Assembly: GCA_946127115.1 (NCBI GenBank) | Contig: CAMGYI010000002.1 | Span: 1 to 64,000 of the forward strand | DNA: 64,000 nucleotides | Source: an uncultured Chlamydia sp. | GTDB lineage: Bacteria; Chlamydiota; Chlamydiia; Chlamydiales; Simkaniaceae | Reading direction: 5' to 3' | In this document: piece by piece, positions 1-9,768 of the stretch | Layout: each line of letters begins with the position of its first letter | Position numbering within the stretch: position 1 is the stretch's first letter | Made by a program: the position numbers and the translations under genes | The notes under the pieces: model-generated | Seen by the model: only the letters and a program-made list of their open reading frames with translations | Told to the model about the DNA's origin: nothing | The model's database searches: none

Positions 1-560
1 TATTCAGGGGTTATGTCAGGTTCAGGCTCTTTGACTAAACAAAATACAGGAACCCTAATTCTCAGTGGAGCAAATACCTATGCTGGAGGCACAACCGTTA
101 GCACTGGTGTTCTCCAAGGAACAACTATAAGTCTCCAAGGAACAATCAATAACAACTCTTCAGTCATCTTTGATCAGACAACAACAGGAACTTATTCAGG
201 GGTTATGTCAGGTTCAGGCTCTTTGACTAAACAAAATACAGGAACCCTAATTCTCAGTGGAGCAAATACCTATGCTGGAGGCACAACCGTTAGCACTGGT
301 GTTCTCCAAGGAACAACTATAAGTCTCCAAGGAACAATCAATAACAACTCTTCAGTCATCTTTGATCAGACAACAACAGGAACTTATTCAGGGGTTATGT
401 CAGGTTCAGGCTCTTTGACTAAACAAAATACAGGAACCCTAATTCTCAGTGGAGCAAATACCTATGCTGGAGGCACAACCGTTAGCACTGGTGTTCTCCA
501 AGGAACAACTACAAGTCTCCAAGGAACAATCAACAACAACTCTTCAGTCATCTTTGATCA
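1..560 (+). repeat. Three 192-bp tandem repeats in an autotransporter passenger
   Basis: The units begin at 1, 193 and 385. The first two are identical over 192 bp. The third differs by one base (actata to actaca, Ile to Thr) until about 560, where similarity drops. Each unit codes for 64 aa with the core GTLILSGANTYAGGTTVSTG, typical of the autotransporter-associated beta-strand (PATR) repeat. Near identity at DNA level points to recent duplication or gene conversion. More copies may lie left of the window. Confidence 0.95.
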
Positions 561-3062
561 GGAAGCGACCGGGACGTATTCCGGAGCTATGTTTGGAAGC
601 GGAGCCCTAACGAAAACCGGCCTAGGGAAGGTGACTCTAAGTGGAATCAATACCTATAGTGGAGGGACATTGATTAATGGAGGAATATTGAGGGTCTCTA
701 ATATAAATAACTTAGGAACAGGAAATATTACTCTAAACGGAGGGGCTCTTGAGTCTTCAACAAGCCTTACTCTTACAACAGATATTGATCTAAACGGGAC
801 AGAAGAAATCGATGTACTAACAGGAACCCTGGCACTTTCGTGTCAAGTTACTGGAGATGCTTTAGTAAAAACGGGAACAGGAACTCTTTCTCTAAGTAGG
901 GTCAATACTTACACCGGCCTCTCAACGGTTAATGCAGGAATATTGGAGTATCAGATTCAGGAACATTGGGGAGTGGAAACGGATTGATTGTGAATGGAGG
1001 AAGCTTTGTAATTGCAACGGGTGCTGGTACAAAAACGATTGGTACTTTAAATGGGGGCGGTTCTGGAATCAATTTAAATAACAATATATTAGAGGTCGGA
1101 AGTGGAGCATTTTCAGAAGCAATCTCGGGAACAGGAGGAGCTTTTACAAAAAATGGTTCTGGAACTCTAACTCTTTCTGGGAATAATACTTTTACTGGAG
1201 ATCTATCGATTGACCAGGGAACATTAAATATTTCTATAGATAGCAACCTAGGAATGGGGAACTTGGTATTAAATGGAGGGACACTATCCCTTTCTGCGTC
1301 GATAACAACTGGAAAAGCAATTTCTGTTACTGCTTCTAGTCAAATTGATACAGCAAGTGGAACAAATTTGACAGTCTCTGGGGCCATTAGCGGAACAAAT
1401 GATCTCACTAAATCAAGTACTGGTACAATGTCCCTAACGGGTAATAGTTCAACATTTACGGGAAGAACAACTGTACAACAGGGTACTCTTGATGTCACCG
1501 GAGTTTTGGGCGGACCAGTCACTGTCTCCTCTCCTTCGTTTTTACAAGGAACGGGAAGTGTAGGGACTGTGCAAAACAATGGAACAGTCATTACTGGAGC
1601 TTCTATTGGAACCCTTGTCATTACTGGAGATTATACCCAAGATTCTTCAGCTTCTTTGATCATAGAAATCGATGATAATCCTCTTCTTTCAGATCTGCTT
1701 CTGATCTCAGGAACTGCAAATTTAGATGGTAGTGTAGGTTTAAATCCTCTGCCAGGTATTTATGAAGAAGGGATGGTTTTTACCTTTTTGCAGGCCAGTA
1801 CTATTAATGGAATATTTAGCCAACTTTTAGAAGTGCATCCTCTAGAGTTTACATTAAACTATCTTGCAAACTCTGTGAGAATCATCATCCCCTTCACTCA
1901 AGCGGTTCTTCCCTTACCTATTAGTGAACTAGGCGGGAATGCTAAAAACATTGCCAAGTCTCTCTTTTCATGTTCCGGGAGTCTCTCACTAGAACTAGAC
2001 CCCATCTTAAGGTCTCTTGTAAAAATTTCTCCAGGAAATTTTTCCGCAGCACTTCTTCAGCTAGGACCACAGCAATTTGGAAGTCTTGTCCTATCCAATC
2101 TACAAACTAGCGCGCGTGTAGGGTTATCAATGAACCGAACAAGTGATACTTATGAAAACTATTACCTAACTCCTTGTTATCAATCTTTCAAAGACCCAGC
2201 CACTAGCTCTGATCAGTCAATATGGTTTAATCCCATTGGTTATTATTACAAACAAAACGAGATGCAAGAACAAGTCCCCTTTAATAATAGAACCTATGGA
2301 TTTACAGCAGGATTTAGCACTTGTCTTTTTAATCAAGTTGTTTTAAGTGCTGGAACGGGATATACCCATTCAAGACTTAATTGGTTTAAAAATAATGGTG
2401 ATGCTCATATCCAGTCTGTTTATCTTAGCCCTTCTGTTGGATATGTTGGAGAGTACGGATACGCAGGACTCGTTCTTTTAGGATCTCGCAGCTTTTATGA
2501 AGTGAACAGAAAAATTCACTTTTCAAATTTCAAAGACAAAGCACACAATGACCATAAAAGTTATGATCTTCTTGTTGGATGCAGAGGAAGTTTAAAGCTA
2601 AAATTTCCAGAAAATTTCCAAAAAAATATCTTTCTTCTTCCTACAGTTAATCTTGATTATCTAAACATTTTTGAAAGCGGATACCAAGAGTCGGGAGCAG
2701 GAGCTGTTAATCTATCCGTTAAAAACGTTCATTCAGCTTTCCTTCTTCCGGAAGTAAAATTTAAACTTCTAAAGGAGTTTAATACTCGCTCGGTATGCTC
2801 CGCTCCAAGTATCTATGTAGGTTGGCTAAAAAATATACCTTTAACAAACGGCACCTATACTTCTAGATTCTACAAACAAGAAACTTGCACGAAGAATTTT
2901 ACTGTGCAAAGCTATCATAGCTCAACAGATCAATTGATTTTGGGAGCTGAGGTATTAGTCGCATATAAAGATAATTGCTCTTTAAAACTAGGATATGAAG
3001 CCAACTTAGGAAATCATTACAACGTGCAAGAAGGAAACCTTAACTTTAACTGGACTTTCTAA
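1..3062 (+). pseudogene. Autotransporter (PATR repeats plus beta-barrel), 3' part, with one frameshift
   Basis: This is the C-terminal part of a large surface autotransporter whose start lies left of the window. The passenger is Gly/Thr/Ser-rich with many GTLTLSGxNTYxG strands. It is followed, from about 1900 on, by an autotransporter beta-domain of about 370 aa that ends in Trp-Thr-Phe, the aromatic end expected for outer-membrane barrels. The frame is broken near 948: the frame up to 987 ends in an unrelated tail, while the frame from about 949 continues the PATR pattern. Restoring one G after 948 (gag gta tca) rejoins them. It may be a pseudogene, a phase-variable gene or an assembly error. 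It is not a classical chlamydial Pmp, since I see no GGAI/FxxN motif series. Confidence 0.85.
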
Positions 3063-3265
3063 TCGTCTGGAATGAACTGTCTAAATATAGTGTCCATTAA
3101 ATCATTTTTCAGATAGTTGTTACCCATATTCCACAAGTCATGCAGCATCCTCGTATATTTTTTGATAGATGGGCCCCCAATTAACTGAAGGAGTTTTATT
3201 CTCAATGGATTAAGGTTCAATACAATTTCTGTCATTCCAAGATCTATTAATCGCCAAATAACATG
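3059..3265 (-). pseudogene. C-terminal fragment of an unrecognised gene
   Basis: An open minus-strand frame runs from 3265 to a stop at 3059-3061, which overlaps the autotransporter stop tail to tail. It reads about 68 residues with protein-like composition (LGMTEIVLNLNPLRIKLLQL, ending FRQFIPDD). The frame is closed upstream by a TAA at 3266-3268, and the first ATG lies inside it, so it is probably a remnant whose front was lost near the adjacent IS982 remnant. I do not recognise the family. Confidence 0.4.
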
Positions 3266-3295
3266 TTACACCCTCAAATAATATGAATGTCTTTG

Positions 3296-3661
3296 TTATA
3301 ACACTGTAGAAAAACTATTTAGATCGTTTTCTGATAAATTCAAAGATGGTTTTTTCTCTTGATGACTATAAGCAAGTCCAGCGGGAAAATTTACCAGGAA
3401 ATTTGAAAGGCTTCGATGTCGGCTATGTTCTATTTGGGAAATATTCTTTAGTTGGTCATTTACTGTTTCAATAATAGCTCTTTTTCTAAGTAATACTTTG
3501 TCTTTAAATGACATGAGCTTTTGATTCATGTTGGCTCTTAGCATTGTAAAAAGCTCTAAACCTCTCTCCAAAAGAGCGTGCCCGAGCTTCGAAGAAATAT
3601 ACACTTTATCCCCAAATAGCTTTCCAAAAATGCCCTTACTTAATCTATCTAAAACCTTATA
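3296..3661 (-). pseudogene. IS982-family transposase remnant (C-terminal part)
   Basis: The open frame, closed at both ends, reads GKLFGDKVYISSKL, then KLMSFKDKVLLRKRAIIETV with DQLKNISQIEHSRHRS and NFLVNFPAGLAYSHQEKKPSL. These blocks match the C-terminal half of IS982-type DDE transposases, including the final glutamate block (RAIIETVND). A TGA at 3662-3664 interrupts the upstream part. Diverged coding-like sequence continues to about 3740, but no intact N-terminus is visible. It is a dead insertion sequence. I saw no clear terminal inverted repeats. Confidence 0.8.
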
Positions 3662-3843
3662 TCAAAAGTTAAGTACTATATCAGCATGGGCTTCAAATAG
3701 ATTTTTCACTCTTAATCCGGTAACATGTTTGGTACAATAGCGCGATTTTCTTTATATGGAGCAGACTATCCAACCAGTGGACGCCGAAGGGGAAAGTTTT
3801 TTATTTTAACGAACGGATCGTTTGGGTGTTTCAAAATCGAAAG

Positions 3844-5775
3844 TTAGTGTGCTACAGATTTAGACTCTCTTTGGGAGCGGAAGTGCGTTTCCCAAAGATA
3901 TTTGAAAGGCTTGCAGCTAGCAAGAAGTTCTTCTTTGGATCCTTCGGCAACCTTCTGGCCGTGTTCAAGGTAAATAATCCGATCAGCGTACTCGATCGTG
4001 GATAGACGGTGAGCAATGAGGACTTGAGTAATTTCTCCATGGAGTCCTTTAATCGCCATCTTGATTTTATCTTCGCTAATAACATCAAGAGATGAAGTCG
4101 CCTCATCAAGGATCAAAATGGGGGCATTTTTTACAAGAGCGCGGGCGATTGCTAAACGTTGTTGTTGTCCACCAGAAAAATTCTTGCCGGTTTCAGCAAG
4201 CATGGTGTCGTAGGTATTTGGAAGATCTTTGACAAATTCATGAGCGTGAGCCTTCTTAGCTGCTTTAATAATCGCTTCCTTTGAGAAGGGTTTCCCATAC
4301 GAAATATTAGCTGCGATCGTGTCGTAGAAAAGGAAGGGCTTCTGAGGAACAAACGTAATATATTCTCGGAGCGATTTCTGGGTATAGTCTTGAATGGATT
4401 TTCCGTCTATCCGGATCTCCCCTTTTTGGATATCGTAGAGGCGAGGTATGAGTTGAACGATAGTTGATTTCCCAGCACCAGTGCTCCCCACAAGAGCCAC
4501 AGTCTCCCCTTTCTTTACAGAAAAGCTGAGGTCTTTAAGAATCCACTTATCGTCGTACTTGAACCATACCTTATCAAACTCTAGCACAGTAGAAAAACTG
4601 CTCATTTTGATTGCATCAGGGCGGTCATTGATCTGAGGCTTGAGATTGAGAACCTCGTACATCCTTTCAGCAGCAACAACTCCTTTTTGAATGTTGCTAT
4701 TTTCCTCAGCAAATTTTTTCACAGGCTCGTAGAAGAGATGAAGAAGACCCGCAAAAACAATAAGCTCAGAAATCCTCATATCTAAAATATGAAGACCCAC
4801 AATAATGACGGTCGCTAAGCATACTGTAGTAATGGTATGGAGAATGGGACGGGTAAGAAGGTCGTATTTGGCAGTTTTACTCTCAAGCTTGGCCATTTGA
4901 ACGTTTTGCTCTTGGTATTTCTTAAATGAGAAGGATTCCATTGCAAAGACTTTGACAGTTTGAATTCCTGCCAAAAAGTCAATAAGAACTGAAGTGAACC
5001 CCTCTTGGTTTTTCTGCAGCTGGCGCGTGATTCTTTTCACTTTTCGCGTCACAAAAATTACGGGAAGAGCAATCATAGGGAGCCCTAAAAAGATTACCGT
5101 GGAGAGCTGCCACGACATCCAGAAACACCCAACAAGGGCCGCAATAATGGAAAAGGGCGCTTGAATATAGTTTATTAGAAAGGAATTAATCGAGGAGGCA
5201 ATTTGGTTAGCATCCCCCGTCACTCTTGAGGAAAGGGTTCCAATATTATATTTTTGGAAAAAGCTCATTTGCTGATGTTGCAGATGTTCGAAGTATTGCT
5301 GTCTTAAATCCCGGCTAATCCGGATTGATAAAATCTGCGTCGTATAACGACTAAAAAAAAGAAAGAGGGCCTTGAAAATTGCCACCATCAGAAGGAGGGT
5401 AATAAAGGCCTTCATATTCTGTTCGAAATGAAAGTGGCGCTTAATCTGGTACATCACTCGCTTGAGAGGATTGCTCCCCGTCTTCTTGATCATGAAGCTT
5501 TGGGCATCGTCTTTGGTGATATGTCCTGTCTTCTCCCGATCAATCTTTTTCCATTTTTCTTGGATATCTTCCTGGGTGACATAATCGCTTTGCTCACCCT
5601 TATCATTTTTGGAGGAAAACAGGGCAAAGAAATCGGCTCCAGTATCAGAAATAACCCCTATACTGAACATCTCCACGTAGCTAGCAACAGTTAGACCGAT
5701 AAGAGCAATAAGGGTAACAATAAAAAGAGAGAGGTGTCGACGAACGCGCAGCGCAGCTTTTAGGAGCAGTTTCAT
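3844..5775 (-). CDS. msbA: MsbA-type lipid/multidrug ABC transporter
   Basis: A 643-aa half-transporter with six membrane spans and an ATPase domain, expected to dimerise and flip lipid A or lipooligosaccharide across the inner membrane. The N-terminal half has the ABC type-1 membrane domain. Walker A GSTGAGKST lies near residue 430, the signature FSGGQQQR near 533 and Walker B ILILDEA near 552. Between the first two spans is an extra periplasmic loop of about 80 aa that includes an EF-hand-like stretch, DREKTGHITKDD (about residues 79-90). The gene heads the chlamydial order msbA-accA-CT266-ihfA (here on the minus strand, so it is the last gene). Substrate is inferred from family and context. 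Confidence 0.9.
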   Translation of the reverse strand: MKLLLKAALRVRRHLSLFIVTLIALIGLTVASYVEMFSIGVISDTGADFFALFSSKNDKGEQSDYVTQEDIQEKWKKIDREKTGHITKDDAQSFMIKKTGSNPLKRVMYQIKRHFHFEQNMKAFITLLLMVAIFKALFLFFSRYTTQILSIRISRDLRQQYFEHLQHQQMSFFQKYNIGTLSSRVTGDANQIASSINSFLINYIQAPFSIIAALVGCFWMSWQLSTVIFLGLPMIALPVIFVTRKVKRITRQLQKNQEGFTSVLIDFLAGIQTVKVFAMESFSFKKYQEQNVQMAKLESKTAKYDLLTRPILHTITTVCLATVIIVGLHILDMRISELIVFAGLLHLFYEPVKKFAEENSNIQKGVVAAERMYEVLNLKPQINDRPDAIKMSSFSTVLEFDKVWFKYDDKWILKDLSFSVKKGETVALVGSTGAGKSTIVQLIPRLYDIQKGEIRIDGKSIQDYTQKSLREYITFVPQKPFLFYDTIAANISYGKPFSKEAIIKAAKKAHAHEFVKDLPNTYDTMLAETGKNFSGGQQQRLAIARALVKNAPILILDEATSSLDVISEDKIKMAIKGLHGEITQVLIAHRLSTIEYADRIIYLEHGQKVAEGSKEELLASCKPFKYLWETHFRSQRESKSVAH

Positions 5776-5806
5776 GAATCTAGAGTACGGAATCCTAGGT
5801 TAATTG

Positions 5807-6769
5807 TCACTCTGAAGCTTCCGCCTCAACAGTGAAAGCCCCTAATTTGCGAAACTTTTGATATCTCTTTTCTAAAAGTTCGTCAAGTGGGATCTTTTCG
5901 AAACGCTTTGCCTCTTTCGCAATAAATTTTTTCACGCCATCATAGACGAACTTTGGATCATGGTGGGCTCCACCCTGTGGTTCTTTAATAATTTCATCGA
6001 TAACGCCAAACTCAAGAAGATCCTCAGCCTGCATTTTGAGGGTTTCTGCTGCCTCTTCATTTTTAGTAGCATCGCGCCAAAGAATCGAAGCACACCCTTC
6101 GGGGGAAATCACAGAGTAGTAGGAGTGCTCAAGCATTCCAAAGACATCCCCAATGCCCATTCCCAATGCCCCTCCAGAACATCCTTCTCCAATAAGGACA
6201 ATGATAACCGGCGTTTTAAGATTGGCCATCTCCAAAAGATTGGTTGCAATGGCTGACCCTTGACCTCTTTCCTCAGCCGCAAGCCCAGGATAAGCTCCGG
6301 GGGTATCAAGGAGGGAAAGAACGGGTAGATTAAATTTTTCAGCAAGCTTCATGACCCTAAGGGCTTTCCGGTACCCTTCTGGATGCGGCATCCCGAAATT
6401 TCGATAGAGACGACTCTCAGTGTCGCACCCTTTTTCTTGAGCAATAATAACAAATTTCTCCCCACCAATGACTCCTAGACCTGCAACAATCGCTTGGTCA
6501 TCGCGGTAAAGGCGGTCGCCAAAAATCTCGGTAAAGCTTTCACATAGGTTCTTAATATAATCTACGGAACGAGGACGATCGGGATGTCGGCAAATCATTA
6601 CGCGCTCCCAAGGGGAAAGTTGTGAGTAGACCTGATCCTTAAGCTTATCAAGCTTTTTCTCAAGCTTGATAAGCTCCTCATCGGTCCAAATCCCATTGAC
6701 CTTATTTTGCTCTTTTAGCTGAGCAATAGTCTTTTCGTGATCATGGATATGTTTTTCATGGTCTAACAT
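5807..6769 (-). CDS. accA: Acetyl-CoA carboxylase carboxyltransferase subunit alpha
   Basis: A 320-aa protein of normal AccA length. With AccD it transfers the carboxyl group from carboxybiotin to acetyl-CoA to make malonyl-CoA, the first step of fatty-acid synthesis in the cytosol. Typical blocks are [44 protein letters not shown] and the oxyanion-hole region [12 protein letters not shown]. The gene lies 31 nt upstream of msbA and 13 nt downstream of the L,D-transpeptidase gene on the same strand, so it is probably in one operon. accD is not in the window. Confidence 0.96.
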   Translation of the reverse strand: MLDHEKHIHDHEKTIAQLKEQNKVNGIWTDEELIKLEKKLDKLKDQVYSQLSPWERVMICRHPDRPRSVDYIKNLCESFTEIFGDRLYRDDQAIVAGLGVIGGEKFVIIAQEKGCDTESRLYRNFGMPHPEGYRKALRVMKLAEKFNLPVLSLLDTPGAYPGLAAEERGQGSAIATNLLEMANLKTPVIIVLIGEGCSGGALGMGIGDVFGMLEHSYYSVISPEGCASILWRDATKNEEAAETLKMQAEDLLEFGVIDEIIKEPQGGAHHDPKFVYDGVKKFIAKEAKRFEKIPLDELLEKRYQKFRKLGAFTVEAEASE

Positions 6770-6782
6770 TCTTCCACCTTCG

Positions 6783-7757
6783 TTAGTTTTCTACTAGATC
6801 TCCAGGGATCTCCGCATCATGAAAATCTGTCACAATTTCCACAATGGTTGGTTTAGTAATAATAATGGCATACAATTCTTCAATGTCATTTTGTGCAAGC
6901 CGGATGCAACCATCACTTTCATAACTTCCAACTGTTGAAAGATCTTCACCATACGTTTCGGTCCCCACATCAAACACCCATGGGGCTCCATGGAAACCAT
7001 ATCCGCGGGGATTGTCTCCTTCTCCGCTGAGTTCTTCCGAAAATGGGATCCACCGCGTTCCAAAAACCCGCACCATCTCCACTTCATCATCTTGAAAATA
7101 ACCCGACATTCCTGCCTTATAGATCGCTACCTTGTCCCCTAAAGAGAATTTCCCTTTCGGGGTGAGCAAGCCCGAGTAGGAATCTTCATTAAAACGACCA
7201 AGTCCTACTTTGTAGGTTTTTAGTAGGTGACATTTACTTGTTGCTCCATCCAGGGCATAAAACCACAGTTTACAACGAGAAAGATCAACAACTAAATAAA
7301 ACTTTATATCTTTCTTTAATATATTAAACTGGTCACCTGGAGAGATCTTCTGTGTGTAATAATCTTTCTTCCCATTTAAGCTCCGTGCAATGAAATGGCG
7401 CGATGTCGAAAAATGGGCAGCATAGTCAGTAATCCATGCGGGCCTTCCTTTCATCCAAGAGACATGGCTTTTATAACGAACAGTCTCAACAACTGGAAGT
7501 TTCTGCTTTCCTTTTGTAAAGAGGCGCCAAACTTGATCCACTTCTTCTTCAGCAACTTCATCTTGAACGGGCTGCAGATACTGCTGCAAACGCTCTTCAA
7601 CCACCTCAGTAATTTCCACAGTGGCCGCAGGCGTTGCTACTAATTCCTTAGATGTATTTTCTCCTTTCTTTTTAAAGAGAGCCAACCCACCAATCACAGC
7701 AAAAAGCGAGAGAGAACCAATAAAAATTGCTTTAGGTATCGACACAATATTCTCCAA
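6783..7757 (-). CDS. L,D-transpeptidase (YkuD domain), membrane-anchored
   Basis: A 324-aa protein with an N-terminal membrane anchor (about residues 10-26, [17 protein letters not shown]), a linker, a LysM-like segment (about 125-150, HFIARSL to SPGDQFNIL) and a C-terminal YkuD domain. The catalytic signature is HGAPW ... ESDGCIRL, with the nucleophile Cys near residue 284. Family members form meso-DAP cross-links in peptidoglycan or attach proteins to it, acting outside the inner membrane. Its presence suits a chlamydial lineage that makes some peptidoglycan. It lies in the accA operon. Confidence 0.87.
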   Translation of the reverse strand: MENIVSIPKAIFIGSLSLFAVIGGLALFKKKGENTSKELVATPAATVEITEVVEERLQQYLQPVQDEVAEEEVDQVWRLFTKGKQKLPVVETVRYKSHVSWMKGRPAWITDYAAHFSTSRHFIARSLNGKKDYYTQKISPGDQFNILKKDIKFYLVVDLSRCKLWFYALDGATSKCHLLKTYKVGLGRFNEDSYSGLLTPKGKFSLGDKVAIYKAGMSGYFQDDEVEMVRVFGTRWIPFSEELSGEGDNPRGYGFHGAPWVFDVGTETYGEDLSTVGSYESDGCIRLAQNDIEELYAIIITKPTIVEIVTDFHDAEIPGDLVEN

Positions 7758-7810
7758 AAGTGATGCGAAGATTATCCTGATTTTTTATTCTTTGCAAGGG
7801 AACAAAATTT

Positions 7811-9301
7811 TTACTCGATGCTCCAGCGGTAAGCAGACATTTTTTCCATTAACGGAAAAGCAAGTAAAAAATCTGCTGACCAGAAATGACCCCCTCCCGC
7901 TAGGGGAATCACCTCCATCTCACTCTCAAAATTTGGCGTGATGGTGACCATCACCCCTCCTCTGCTAAAAATAACTTTATTTGATCGCCCCTGAAATCGT
8001 TCCAGAGCTTTAGGAAGAATCTCTCCTCCTCCTTCAATCATTCCTTCATCAGCTGAAACAAAAAAAACAAAGTGAAGAGGGGCTGTTTCGTCAAATTGAC
8101 TTTGACGGATAGTGAGATTGACTGTGTCCTTCTCCCCTACTACATCAAAAAATAACCATTGCTGACCTCTCTCGGCAAAGGAGTAGGGTTGCTTAGAGAT
8201 ATGAGAGGCTACAGGAGTCACAACACGTGTCCACCCTTTAAAGCGGGCTCTCTCATCTCCAGGCTCTATAGTCAAATCTTTAAACCCATCGCGACTCCCG
8301 TTAGAAGGACGAAAAATCCCATAACAATTCGAGTCTGCCAACGGAGCATAATGAGGGCCAAAGCTCGTGATGTGTACTCCATTCTTATGAATCACTCCCA
8401 GTCCAGTATTCGCCCCTGATGCGGAGCAAGCAAAACTTAAGCTCTCATAGTGGTAACGCAAAAAACCTAGACTTTGATCATGGTCATATACGGTTAATTC
8501 TTCATGAATCTTGGGAAATAACTCCTTATCTTCAAGCAGCCTTTGAAAGGCTTTTGCAAAAAGGGCAATAAACGGCTGTATCCTTCCTCTCTTTTCAAAA
8601 ATGGCCTCAGAAACAACCTGAATTTTGGAACTCAAAGCTACATGAGATGCAATAGTAAACAAAAGTGAAAATGTCTGAGTATTCCCTGTCACCCGATATT
8701 CTGATTCTCTTACCCACATACCCTGAAATAGCTCTCCATTGTGATCACAAAGGGAGAGACAAAACTCGGTGAGTTTTAATCCAGATTGCATCAGTTCATC
8801 ATCTTTCCACACCCACCCAAGGTATAGGCAGATAAGAGCCAGTTCAGCATTCTCCTTGGGGCGAGGGATGTGTCTTTCGAGAGCACGCATCTCATTTTCT
8901 TGAAGCACAGCGCCCTTTTCAAGCTGTTTAACCGCAAATAGCTGTCTCTTGCCTTCATACAAGTAATCAACAAGTATACGGTATCCTTCTTCTAATTGAA
9001 CACTTTTCCAAAACCCTTCAGTCTTTCCTTTTCGAATAAGCCTTTCGATCTGATTGTTTAACCTTTGATTCCCCTCCTCTCTTATAAATAGAATGGAAAC
9101 TAAGAGCCTGTAAAAATCGAGATAATCTTCTGGAGATTCCAGAGAAAGCGCTTTGCATTCCTCAATAATAGAGAAAAGAAGGGTCTCGCCAACTTCTTCA
9201 CCTTTTAAAAAGGCATCAGATGCCTGATCTAAAAGGTCGGAGCCAGAATCTAAATCCTGGCAACTCATGAAAAAAGAGACGAGACCACTCATAGCTTCCA
9301 C
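7811..9301 (-). CDS. Conserved chlamydial hypothetical (CT266-like)
   Basis: A 496-aa protein without signal peptide or membrane spans. The N-terminal half is helical and repeat-like. The C-terminal half is rich in strands with many Gly, Ser and aromatic residues (for example GANTGLGVIHKNGVHITSFG). I assign it by position: in C. trachomatis the order is msbA (CT264), accA (CT265), CT266, ihfA (CT267), and this gene sits in the same place. The overall layout (helical part followed by a beta-rich part) recalls heparinase/alginate-lyase-like folds, but that is only an impression. Function unknown. Confidence 0.75.
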   Translation of the reverse strand: MEAMSGLVSFFMSCQDLDSGSDLLDQASDAFLKGEEVGETLLFSIIEECKALSLESPEDYLDFYRLLVSILFIREEGNQRLNNQIERLIRKGKTEGFWKSVQLEEGYRILVDYLYEGKRQLFAVKQLEKGAVLQENEMRALERHIPRPKENAELALICLYLGWVWKDDELMQSGLKLTEFCLSLCDHNGELFQGMWVRESEYRVTGNTQTFSLLFTIASHVALSSKIQVVSEAIFEKRGRIQPFIALFAKAFQRLLEDKELFPKIHEELTVYDHDQSLGFLRYHYESLSFACSASGANTGLGVIHKNGVHITSFGPHYAPLADSNCYGIFRPSNGSRDGFKDLTIEPGDERARFKGWTRVVTPVASHISKQPYSFAERGQQWLFFDVVGEKDTVNLTIRQSQFDETAPLHFVFFVSADEGMIEGGGEILPKALERFQGRSNKVIFSRGGVMVTITPNFESEMEVIPLAGGGHFWSADFLLAFPLMEKMSAYRWSIE

Positions 9302-9324
9302 CCAAGCAGTAAGATACTTCTACC

Positions 9325-9636
9325 TTACAGTGCAGCTCCCTGCTGCTCTTCAGTTTCTATTAAGTTTTTCATCTTCTTTCCAGGAGTGAATTTCACTGCC
9401 CGTCTTTCTGGAATGATAATAGGTACTGAAGCATTTTTTGGGTTTCTTCCAATTTTTTGTTTTCTTTTTACAACTTCGAAAACGCCAAAATCACGAAATT
9501 CTAAGCGGTCTCCGTCAGAAAGGTACTCCGTCATACAATCTAAAAACGACTGCACCACAAGGCGCACTTCATTGGGATGAAGACCTCGGCGGCGAGATAT
9601 CTCACTAATGAGCTTCTTTTTTGTAATCGTTGCCAT
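9325..9636 (-). CDS. ihfA: HU/IHF-family DNA-binding protein
   Basis: A 103-aa histone-like protein with the HU/IHF fold: helical N-terminus (ITKKKLISEISRRRGL), the FRDFGVFEV strand and the DNA-arm motif GRNPKNASVPIIIPERRAVKFTPGKKMK. The Pro in RNPKNAS is the residue that intercalates in IHF/HU. It bends DNA and probably acts in nucleoid structure, replication or recombination. Position matches the CT267 gene of Chlamydia, annotated as himD/ihfA. HU and IHF cannot be told apart here with certainty. Confidence 0.93.
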   Translation of the reverse strand: MATITKKKLISEISRRRGLHPNEVRLVVQSFLDCMTEYLSDGDRLEFRDFGVFEVVKRKQKIGRNPKNASVPIIIPERRAVKFTPGKKMKNLIETEEQQGAAL

Positions 9637-9768
9637 ATCACCTTGCTCCTTTAAATGTTAAACAAAAGAGATTAAATTCCTCTTCTCATGCCTTACTGTT
9701 TTCTTTCAACAAAAAAGATCAATCAAGAATTTTATTCTTTTGCTTTCATTCTTCTATCTTACTGATTT

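Noticed and set aside
1-560. CRISPR array
   Set aside because: The repeats are 192 bp, contiguous without spacers, and code for PATR strands.
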